Assembly (NCBI RefSeq): GCF_900177345.1
Contig: NZ_FWZT01000028.1
Span: 25,265-89,264 of the forward strand
Direction of reading: 5' to 3'
Source of the DNA: Pseudobacteriovorax antillogorgiicola
Lineage (GTDB): Bacteria; Bdellovibrionota_B; Oligoflexia; Oligoflexales; Oligoflexaceae
DNA: 64,000 nt
Numbering within the stretch: position 1 is the stretch's first letter; every line of letters begins with the position of its first letter. The notes under the pieces were generated by a model. The model had not been told where the DNA came from. It did not search any database and saw only the letters and a list, made by a program, of their open reading frames with translations. The translations under genes and the position numbers were made by a program. Positions 1 to 7,392 of the stretch are shown here, piece by piece.

Positions 1-378
1 ATGGACCCAGCCTATAGCCTGAAGGATGGTCTGGGAGATGATTGGCTCAAACTCTCCTCGTGGTTTCAGAGTACCTCTGACTCACCCCCAAGCCTGGCTT
101 GGTACCCACTATACGGCCCAAACAAGCCCAACGACATATGTGATCGTTTTCCCGTCTCGGGTATCGAAATTCACTGGCCTACCACAAGAAAATCAGCCTT
201 TGTGCCTAAGGGTTGTGGCCTATTTCTTAGCACAGAGCTGCTGAGTACGGCCCTGTCACCAGAGGGAAAACGGAGATGGCAGGACTTCGCCAAGCTGCTC
301 GGCGGCGCCCTGGTGATGCGCTCGAAGACAAATTTAACGAAACGTCATCATTTCGGTGACTCTGGAACCTTCGCTTAG
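1..378 (+). CDS. Hypothetical protein, possibly cut by the window edge
   Basis: An open frame runs from the first base of the window to a TAG at 376-378. An ATG occupies bases 1-3, but the frame may continue upstream, so the true start cannot be judged. The 125 visible residues are soluble, with no signal peptide or membrane segment, and carry several Trp, Pro and Cys. I do not recognise the family. It is convergent with the PA14 lipoprotein gene, 36 bp away. Confidence 0.5.
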   Translation: MDPAYSLKDGLGDDWLKLSSWFQSTSDSPPSLAWYPLYGPNKPNDICDRFPVSGIEIHWPTTRKSAFVPKGCGLFLSTELLSTALSPEGKRRWQDFAKLLGGALVMRSKTNLTKRHHFGDSGTFA

Positions 379-414
379 TAAATAGATTTAAGTTCGGGAG
401 TCCTTGAATGTCAG

Positions 415-1074
415 CTATGGCGCTCGAAATGCATCCCGTGGAATCCACTCCTCTTGAGTCGAACCTGGCTTCACCCAACCCACCTGAAGAGCCATCAAAT
501 ACCGGGGTCCTTGGAAGTAGTCTACGCGGACTTGATGAAGCCCTTCATTTAATATTAGGATCGCAGACTTTCGCGTGGTCGCATGCTGACCATCATTATC
601 GATCACTAAGACATTATCAATATAGAGTTTCGAGCCGTCGTCGCTGTTCAAAATAAATTCGTACTCACCACTTTTAGGGATAAGCAACTGCGTTTTCGAT
701 TCCAGAGCAAACCATTCGATCAATGTTTCTTCCCCAGGAAACCCTGCCTCAAATGGCCTCTCAGCAATATTGTAGTCGTACAGGCAAATTTCCGTAGACG
801 GTGTCATTGTCGAGAAGTCGGGAAGATTTTGGGTATCAACCTCAAGCTCATAGACGTTGGCTGTAATCACAGAGTTATCATCGCAAACATAGAACGGCTC
901 GTCAGGTTTTTGATCCAAGCTTTTCTCCCGCGGAGGTTCCTCGACTGGCGGTGCTTTTTCCTCAGCTACAGGTGGTGTTTCCTGAGACGCTACAGCTCCT
1001 GATTTAAAGCTTCCCCCCGAGCAAGCCAATGGCAGGCCGGTAAGCAAAACTATCGTTCTGTGTAAGATTTTCAT
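415..1074 (-). CDS. PA14-domain lipoprotein
   Basis: This is probably a surface or periplasmic lipoprotein that binds carbohydrate. The start is set at the ATG ending at 1074, because a GGGGGGAG ribosome-binding site lies a few bases upstream; an ATG further upstream in frame lacks one. The N-terminus is a short hydrophobic stretch ending in a lipobox (LPLAC). A Pro/Glu-rich linker follows. The C-terminal half has the PA14 pattern, including SDDGSKLYIDN and a following DNDGQH. PA14 domains are known in glycosidases, adhesins and toxins; no catalytic domain is attached here. The ligand is unknown. Confidence 0.8.
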   Translation of the reverse strand: MKILHRTIVLLTGLPLACSGGSFKSGAVASQETPPVAEEKAPPVEEPPREKSLDQKPDEPFYVCDDNSVITANVYELEVDTQNLPDFSTMTPSTEICLYDYNIAERPFEAGFPGEETLIEWFALESKTQLLIPKSGEYEFILNSDDGSKLYIDNVLVIDNDGQHATTRKSAILILNEGLHQVRVDYFQGPRYLMALQVGWVKPGSTQEEWIPRDAFRAP

Positions 1075-1372
1075 TCTTTGCTCCCCCCATTCGAGCGTGT
1101 TACCTACTTCTTGCACTGCAAGATTCAGATCAGATCGATCGAACAGGAATGTCAGAGAATTACTGGAATAAATAGGGCCTTTGAGTGCTCAAAAGCCAAA
1201 CCGGTTTGATCGCACGCTAGAGTAATCATGCTGAAAAGCCAACAATGGCAATAGCTTCACAGTCATCAATGGTGCAACAGGTGAAGTCTGGCTAGCCTGA
1301 TCAGCAGGATTTAGATAATATACCGTAATTTCATGATTTTTTTGCAATAACTAGCAACCACAGGAGTTCCCT
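1075..1372. other. Divergent intergenic region
   Basis: This stretch separates two divergent genes and must hold both promoters. It contains two small palindromes by eye: TTTGAG/CTCAAA at 1180-1193 and AAACCGGTTT at 1198-1207. The second could be an operator, but no adjacent regulator supports that. No RNA gene is recognisable. Confidence 0.3.
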
Positions 1373-1966
1373 ATGAAACTCGTCTTAGCCATGATGACTC
1401 TCCTTTCCTCCTTTCTTTTCTCGACCCATGCCTTAGCTGAGGACATCAGTTTGATCCAAGGACTTTATCGCAGTCAGGATATTGATGATGGCGTTTCCTC
1501 ATCAGAGATCACATTAGGCGCCCGCTATGGCTTGTTAACGGAAGACCGGAAGCAGTGGTTTGTCCAAGCATCTCTAACACAGACCTCATATAGTGGTGAC
1601 AACGCCCCGGAAGGCACTCAAAGCATCAGCCTTGGTGGAGGTCGCAAGTACTTTTTTAGCCGACTACATAAACGCTTAATTCCTTACCTTTCTTGGGTTG
1701 CCTTAATCAATTCAACAGAGCCTGATGCGGTCACAGAAGTCTTTGGTATTTTCTACAGCGGGCAGTTCGGTTTAAGGCTAGCTCTGAGCAAAGCATTCCA
1801 CATAGAACTAGAAAGCCAATTTTTTCAAAGTGAGCTGACATCAACAACAGAAGTCACGAATGCAGATGGAAGTAAAACCAAGACGAGTCGCACTGAGCTT
1901 TTTATCGACTCTGTGGGGAGCTTTGATAGCACCTTGGTATCGCTAGTCTATCGTTTTGATGAATAG
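1373..1966 (+). CDS. Small outer-membrane beta-barrel protein
   Basis: The protein has 197 residues. A Sec signal peptide ends at about residue 22 (THALAED). The mature part alternates polar and aromatic residues in beta-strand fashion and ends in LVYRFDE, close to a barrel-terminal strand. Its size fits an 8-strand OmpA/OmpW-like barrel. A good ribosome-binding site (CAGGAG) lies 7 bases before the ATG. There is no family-specific motif, so the function is unknown. Confidence 0.6.
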   Translation: MKLVLAMMTLLSSFLFSTHALAEDISLIQGLYRSQDIDDGVSSSEITLGARYGLLTEDRKQWFVQASLTQTSYSGDNAPEGTQSISLGGGRKYFFSRLHKRLIPYLSWVALINSTEPDAVTEVFGIFYSGQFGLRLALSKAFHIELESQFFQSELTSTTEVTNADGSKTKTSRTELFIDSVGSFDSTLVSLVYRFDE

Positions 1967-2251
1967 GCCCAGACCTTGGTGTTGCAGTATTTCAATAGGC
2001 CTGTAGTCAAACCATCAGGCCACTTAAAGCAGATATCAGTTGATGACTCAAGAAACCTAGTCAGAGGCTGCAAATTTATCTCTTCTCTAATATTATGACA
2101 TGCCAATAGAGATGATAAATACATCTCTACCAGGTCTTATTTACTGCATGTTTTTTTTATTCAATGAAAATAAACTGCTATCTCCTTCTTAAGTTTTTTT
2201 AAAGTTTCCTTGTCTACTAATCTGATATCCTTTCTACAAAAGGGGTTTGAG

Positions 2252-2536
2252 ATGATACAGAAAAGACAGAAATTAAGATTCGGAGATCGGGTCCTTGTGA
2301 AATCGGGATTCTATGAAGGCGAGACTGCAATTTTGACTTATCTTTGTCCTGAGTCCGGTTGCTTTTGTGGCTACATCGATGGTGATGGTACCGAGCAGCT
2401 TCACTACTTTTACGGTGAAGAGCTAGAGGTGCTTGATCGAGGGTACTATTTTGATGTGGAGGACGAGGATGATGAGGGCTATGTGGACGAAAATGAGGCA
2501 GCGCCATACAAACCCAGTCTTGTCCCCATGTCGTAG
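2252..2536 (+). CDS. Small acidic protein with KOW/SH3-like N-terminus
   Basis: The ATG at 2252 is preferred over one at 2210 because AAGGGG lies just upstream and the hydrophobic residues before it are not needed. The 94-residue product opens with KLRFGDRVLVKSGFYEG, the kind of basic, glycine-containing strand turn found in KOW or SH3-like barrels. It ends in a very acidic tail (FDVEDEDDEG). Two Cys lie in GCFCGY. The role is unknown; a nucleic-acid or protein adaptor is possible. Confidence 0.55.
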   Translation: MIQKRQKLRFGDRVLVKSGFYEGETAILTYLCPESGCFCGYIDGDGTEQLHYFYGEELEVLDRGYYFDVEDEDDEGYVDENEAAPYKPSLVPMS

Positions 2537-2709
2537 CCCAGGTGTGGGCAAAAAATGATACAAATTGACTATTTTTCGAGGCTTTGTCCCTTGCGAAAAC
2601 TGTTACTAAAGACTCAATAGCACAATGAGCCCTGGGCTTTACATGCTCCGTTCGGGTATGCTGACGACATTACCGATCGCTTCATGGGGACGACCGACTT
2701 GGAGATGAG

Positions 2710-3429
2710 ATGAATCTAACTTTGCGACATATTCGAGCTCTTTTTTTAGCCAAAGCAACTTTAGTACTCTTCCTCCTTCTCACTGTCGTCGCGATGATTG
2801 CTTACCCTGGTGGCACCAATACCAATCCCCACATTGAAGGCTATCAGTTCTTCCAAAACTTCTTCAGCGACCTCGGGCGGGTCACAAGCTTTGATGGCGC
2901 TCCCCAATACCGTCCGATGCTTATCTTCGTTTCAGCGTTGACCCTGGCTGCCATCGGCCAAGTACTTTTTTATATGATGTTTCCAAACTTCTTTCGCGCA
3001 GGCGGTCGCACTCTAGCATTCTTTGGCAGTTTTTTTGGTGTCATGACTGGTCTTGGCTACTTAGGAATCGCATTGACACCATGGGACATGTTTGGGGCCT
3101 TGCATTTACATTTTGTTCATGTCACCTTTTTATCGTTCGAGCTTTCGGTAATCCTGTATACCATCGCGATCTTCCGCAATCCAGAGTACCCCAACCGATA
3201 CGCTTGGGCCTTCATCGCCTTTTGCGGCGTGCTAACAATTTATCTTGTCATCCTCTTTTTCGGCCCCAAAGCGGATACGGAATGGGGCCTGACTGTGCAA
3301 GTCACAGCCCAAAAGATTCTCATTTACTGCCAGGCAGCCTGCGTCTCTTTCCAGGTTTACGGAGCGATCCGCATAGCCCTCAAAAATATGAACCCTAGGT
3401 CGCAAACCAATTTAATTAGCCATCATTAG
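2710..3429 (+). CDS. DUF998-like multipass membrane protein
   Basis: The 239-residue protein has about six hydrophobic segments. The first loop holds YPGGT, followed by FFSDLG. This arrangement resembles the DUF998 family of bacterial membrane proteins, whose function is not established. GGAGATGAG just before the ATG can act as the ribosome-binding site. It stands alone between unrelated genes. Confidence 0.65.
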   Translation: MNLTLRHIRALFLAKATLVLFLLLTVVAMIAYPGGTNTNPHIEGYQFFQNFFSDLGRVTSFDGAPQYRPMLIFVSALTLAAIGQVLFYMMFPNFFRAGGRTLAFFGSFFGVMTGLGYLGIALTPWDMFGALHLHFVHVTFLSFELSVILYTIAIFRNPEYPNRYAWAFIAFCGVLTIYLVILFFGPKADTEWGLTVQVTAQKILIYCQAACVSFQVYGAIRIALKNMNPRSQTNLISHH

Positions 3430-3463
3430 TAGCCCTAAGGGCCTAAGATCTAGAGGTTAAACA

Positions 3464-3482
3464 GACCAGAAAAAAACTGGTC
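3464..3482. repeat. Short stem-loop
   Basis: GACCAG and CTGGTC pair around a 7-base A-rich loop in the gap after the DUF998-like gene. There is no clear T-run on the plus strand, so it is at best a weak terminator. Confidence 0.3.
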
Positions 3483-3535
3483 AGGTTCCTGCTCATTGTT
3501 CCGTAGAAGGCATAAATCCTGAGGACTCTCTATAG

Positions 3536-4840
3536 ATGAACTCCTCAGCTCCGGCATTCATCATTTTGTGGGTGTATATCATGCCACCAGGAGTCGAAAA
3601 GAAACGAGTTGCTATATTTGACCACGATCCCCATGTGGTCGAGATCATCCAACAATATTGTGCCGCCTTCGGCTACGAAGGGGTCGATGACTGCCAGGAT
3701 GCCTTCCCATTCTTAAGTAGCCCAGAACAGCTTGAAAAATATGATTTGTTCGTCATCGATTGGGCCTACAAAGGCTCCTTATCTCCGTCAGCAATCATTT
3801 CCCGAATCCGGCAATGCCAAGAAACTGCGCTCACGCCTATCATGATCCTCACCGGCTTGCCACTTGGTTCTGAAACCAGCCTTGCAAAGGAACACTTTTG
3901 TACCGAGTTCCTTGAGAAGCCCATGACATCTTCTGTTTTCAAAGCTCTCGCTAGAACCCTTCATAAAGAGGAACGCTGGTATCGAGAAAACTATGGGCGG
4001 GTGCTTCGCTTGATTCAAGACGAAACACTTGACGTTCGCGAACAAACCACACTGTTATTAGATCGCCTCAAAACTTCACCAAACCCCGTTCCATTCGGGG
4101 TAATGCTATCAGATGCCTTCGCCGCAGCGAACCTTAGCCGCGAAGCCGAGTCCATGCTCCTCTCCCTCATTGCACATGACAATCACAATATCTGCGCTCT
4201 CAACAGATTGGCAAAGCTCTATATTAGCATTGGCCGTCACCAAGAAGCCTACAAAGTCCTTAAAGCTGCGGATATTCTAAACCCCAAGAACCCCAAACGC
4301 TTATGTGCGCTCGGCAAGATCGAGCTAAAAAACAAAGATTGTGCGGCGGCCCAGAAAAGCTTCTCACGAGCTTTAAGCCTCGACCAACATGATAAAGCTG
4401 CAAATTTTGGCCTTCAACTAGCCAAAACTATGGAGGAGCAATCTCAGCAAAATCCAGAAATATCCCTTTCAGCCAGCTATGCTAGCCTTCTCAACACCAT
4501 GGGAATCTCGATGGTTCATCAGGGCCGTCTCGATGATGCTATTGCTCATTACCAGCAAGCGCTCAATTACCTCAAGTGCTCTGTATTAAAATCCAAGGTA
4601 AGCTTCAATATTGGGCTTGGATACTTGCGTCACCATGATTTGAAGGATGCCCATCAATGGTTCCAGTTATCTCAAGAGCATGGTAAGAAAAAGTTTAACA
4701 AAGCACACCAATATGTGTTTCGACTTGAACGCTACTTCGATAAAAACCATATTGAAATCGGCAGTCGACAAATCCAACTGGAAGGTCAGAACTTTTTGGA
4801 TGATGATGAGCCGCTTTACAAAGGTGGTAAGTCTTCTTAA
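3536..4840 (+). CDS. Response regulator receiver with TPR C-terminus
   Basis: A CheY-like receiver covers about residues 22-145 and is followed by TPR repeats to about residue 390. The phosphorylation site is intact: acidic residues at 29-31 (DHD), phospho-acceptor Asp75 (FVIDW), Thr106 and Lys128 (EKP). The TPR part suggests a protein-docking output rather than DNA binding. It is a paralogue of the gene at 54912-56237; both share ending blocks such as FNIGLGYLR and FNLGLGYLR. No kinase gene is adjacent. The start is uncertain: GAGGA lies 10 bases before this ATG, and another ATG at 3581 would remove an odd hydrophobic leader. Confidence 0.85.
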   Translation: MNSSAPAFIILWVYIMPPGVEKKRVAIFDHDPHVVEIIQQYCAAFGYEGVDDCQDAFPFLSSPEQLEKYDLFVIDWAYKGSLSPSAIISRIRQCQETALTPIMILTGLPLGSETSLAKEHFCTEFLEKPMTSSVFKALARTLHKEERWYRENYGRVLRLIQDETLDVREQTTLLLDRLKTSPNPVPFGVMLSDAFAAANLSREAESMLLSLIAHDNHNICALNRLAKLYISIGRHQEAYKVLKAADILNPKNPKRLCALGKIELKNKDCAAAQKSFSRALSLDQHDKAANFGLQLAKTMEEQSQQNPEISLSASYASLLNTMGISMVHQGRLDDAIAHYQQALNYLKCSVLKSKVSFNIGLGYLRHHDLKDAHQWFQLSQEHGKKKFNKAHQYVFRLERYFDKNHIEIGSRQIQLEGQNFLDDDEPLYKGGKSS

Positions 4841-4952
4841 TCGAAGGTATTAAAGCCTTGCCAACGACCGTTTGTAAACCTGCCTTGCTGAAAGTTTTCA
4901 CGGTACATCCCCTGAAAAAACTGATATTGTTCTCATTTTTCCGGGAACCGTT

Positions 4953-6305
4953 ATGGCAACAAAAAAAGATATCCCTGGCCCAAAGGGGCTACCCATTCTA
5001 GGGGTTTACCCTCAATTCCGACGCAACCCCTTAAGCTTTCTACAAGAAACTGCATCGCAATACGGCCCTATGAGTCGCTTCAATCTCGCTGGGTTCGAAT
5101 TTATATTGATTTCAGACGCTGAGGATATCGCCCGGGTGTATCGCCAAGACAACGACACCTTTGGCAAAAGCAAGGCTGCAAAACGACTGACACCACTGCT
5201 CGGAAATGGGCTATTGCTTTCTGAGGGTGAGTATTGGCAGCGACAACGACGGCTCGCAGCTCCTCACTTTCACAGGCGGGAATTGAGTGGAATTATCCCT
5301 ATTATTGCGTCTATGACAAGAGATTACCTAAATAGCCAAGCAGTTGATGGTGAGACTGACGAACTGATGATTCCCGTAAGGCATACCCTCGCTGATCTCA
5401 CTTTACATATCTTAAGTCGCTTTTTTCTTACAGGTGATGAACATGAGGCACCTACAAATATCCACGCAACCGTTAGGGCCGTTGTAGATCAGTTTGGGGA
5501 GCGAAGTTTGAAAGGTATAGTGTCGCCGTTGTGGGTGCCCACAAAAAAGAATCGCTGGATTCGAAAACAGATTACCACCCTTGATCAATTTACGAATCAA
5601 ATGATCAAATCGGTGCAGCGCAAATCAAATCCTGACGCAAACCTCATGACAAAATTTGTCCATAGCCAGGATGAATCAGGGCAAGGGATGACCCTAACAC
5701 AAATTCGCGATGAAATCATGACCTTCATGTTAGCCGGTCATGAAACAACTTCCAATGCAATTTCCTGGACACTCTACCTACTGAATCGCCATCCCGACGT
5801 CTACCAGAAGTTATGTCAAGAGCTTACAGAGCAATTGGCTGATAGACCAATCGCCTTTAGTGATCTTCCTAGCTTGAGGTATCTTAGTATGGTGATCGAA
5901 GAATCTCTAAGGCTTTATCCCCCAGCCTGGGCAAACCGCCGAACCGTTCTAAAAACGGTGGAAATTGGTGGATACCAGCTTGAAAAAGGCACCATGGTCA
6001 TGGTAAGTCAATGGGCGACTCATCGCTCATCAAAGTACTGGCAAGACCCGGATCGATTTTGGCCAGAACGGATGCAGGCTGGGCTCAAAAAAGAGCGCCC
6101 CCAGTTTTCCTACTTTCCCTTTGGTGGTGGCAAACGAACCTGTATAGGCAGTAATTTCGCTATGCTTGAGGCGATGACAATCCTTGCGACGATCTTTCAA
6201 TCGTTTGACCTGATCCCAAACCCTGGGCTTAAGACGTCTCCTATGGCAGGAGTCACTGTCTATCCCAAGGACGAAATAAACCTCAAATTGAAGAGACGGA
6301 AGTAG
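4953..6305 (+). CDS. Cytochrome P450
   Basis: This is a full-length bacterial P450 (450 residues) that would insert oxygen into an unknown, probably hydrophobic, substrate. It has the WQRQRR C-helix motif (95-100), the oxygen-activating I-helix motif AGHETTS (261-267), the ExxR pair (Glu317, Arg320), and the haem loop FPFGGGKRTCIG with ligand Cys397. It is the first gene of a seven-gene same-strand block, with one base between its stop and the next start. The ribosome-binding site is weak. No ferredoxin partner is nearby. The P450 family cannot be assigned by eye. Confidence 0.93.
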   Translation: MATKKDIPGPKGLPILGVYPQFRRNPLSFLQETASQYGPMSRFNLAGFEFILISDAEDIARVYRQDNDTFGKSKAAKRLTPLLGNGLLLSEGEYWQRQRRLAAPHFHRRELSGIIPIIASMTRDYLNSQAVDGETDELMIPVRHTLADLTLHILSRFFLTGDEHEAPTNIHATVRAVVDQFGERSLKGIVSPLWVPTKKNRWIRKQITTLDQFTNQMIKSVQRKSNPDANLMTKFVHSQDESGQGMTLTQIRDEIMTFMLAGHETTSNAISWTLYLLNRHPDVYQKLCQELTEQLADRPIAFSDLPSLRYLSMVIEESLRLYPPAWANRRTVLKTVEIGGYQLEKGTMVMVSQWATHRSSKYWQDPDRFWPERMQAGLKKERPQFSYFPFGGGKRTCIGSNFAMLEAMTILATIFQSFDLIPNPGLKTSPMAGVTVYPKDEINLKLKRRK

Positions 6306-6306
6306 A

Positions 6307-7392
6307 ATGACCAAGAGTTATTTTGCAAGCTTAAACTATAGCCTTGCAAATGAAGATGCCAGCGTTGAAACTCAAGTCCTCCCCCTAGAGCAAGGTCATG
6401 TGGCAGTGGTTGCTGGCTCTGGCAGTCGTGCAATTCCTCTCCTTAGCCGCAAGCCTCAGATCCTTAGTTGTTACGACGTAAGTCAGGAGCAGCTCTATCT
6501 CTGCGAACTTAGGGTGGAGGCCGTTCGGACCCTTGATTACGCGGATTATCTTGAATTTCTGGGATACGAGCCTTGTCCCCCAAACAAACGCATGAGGCTT
6601 TTTTCAAGGTTGTCCCTTTCCAGTGATGCAAAAGCTTACCTTCATCAACTATTTGAGCAGCACGGGTGGCACTCCATTCTCTACGAAGGTCGCTGGGAAA
6701 AGTTCATGTTAACGATGAATAAAGTGGTAAGAAAGTTTGTTGGATCTGCAGCGGATGAACTTTTTGAGCAAAATGATCTCGCTGATCAGCAACGGTTTAT
6801 AGAAAGTAGTTTCCCGCAAAATCGATTTCGAGCAGCAGTATTTCTTCTAGGGAATAGCCTTTTTTATAATAGCATTCTATATCGGGGTAGCTTCCCTGAA
6901 AAGAATATCCCCGATAGCTATTACCGATTCTATTTGAAGGTTTTCCAAAGGCTTTTTTCAGAGCATTATGCAAGGCAAAACTTCTACCTCAACCTCTTAT
7001 TTCTTGGCCGCATTGGCTTTCCCTGCGCCCGCCCTCCTGAAGCCCAGGAAAGTGTATATTCCTTAGCTCAAAATACTTTGAAAGACTGCGAGGTACGCTA
7101 CAAGCTCGGTTGCATGATCAGCCAGGCTTCGAAAATTGATAAGCCCTTGGACTATGTATCTCTTTCCAATGTTCCGTCCTACCTGAAACCTCCCATGGAG
7201 CAATCGTTCCTTCAGGCCTTAAAAGCAGGGCTTAGCGAGCATGCAACGGTTATCTTTCGTAGTTATATCCGGATTCCATTCCGCCTTGATACCCAAGGTT
7301 TCGAATGCCGCACCCAAACTTACCAAAGCTTGCTTCGAGAGGAGCAGACACAAATGTATTTCATCGACATCTATAAGAGGCTTGGCTCATGA
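6307..7392 (+). CDS. BtaA-like (DUF3419) aminocarboxypropyl transferase
   Basis: It resembles BtaA, which transfers the 3-amino-3-carboxypropyl group of S-adenosylmethionine to diacylglycerol in betaine-lipid synthesis. The opening LNYSLANED and the SAM-binding turn VVAGSGSRAIPLL (about 33-45), followed by CYDVSQEQLYLCELR, fit DUF3419. Its 361 residues are close to the usual length. It overlaps the next gene by 4 bases (ATGA), so the two are probably translationally coupled. The acceptor may be a cluster-specific alcohol rather than diacylglycerol; that is inference. No obvious BtaB is adjacent, although a methyltransferase ends the block. Confidence 0.8.
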   Translation: MTKSYFASLNYSLANEDASVETQVLPLEQGHVAVVAGSGSRAIPLLSRKPQILSCYDVSQEQLYLCELRVEAVRTLDYADYLEFLGYEPCPPNKRMRLFSRLSLSSDAKAYLHQLFEQHGWHSILYEGRWEKFMLTMNKVVRKFVGSAADELFEQNDLADQQRFIESSFPQNRFRAAVFLLGNSLFYNSILYRGSFPEKNIPDSYYRFYLKVFQRLFSEHYARQNFYLNLLFLGRIGFPCARPPEAQESVYSLAQNTLKDCEVRYKLGCMISQASKIDKPLDYVSLSNVPSYLKPPMEQSFLQALKAGLSEHATVIFRSYIRIPFRLDTQGFECRTQTYQSLLREEQTQMYFIDIYKRLGS

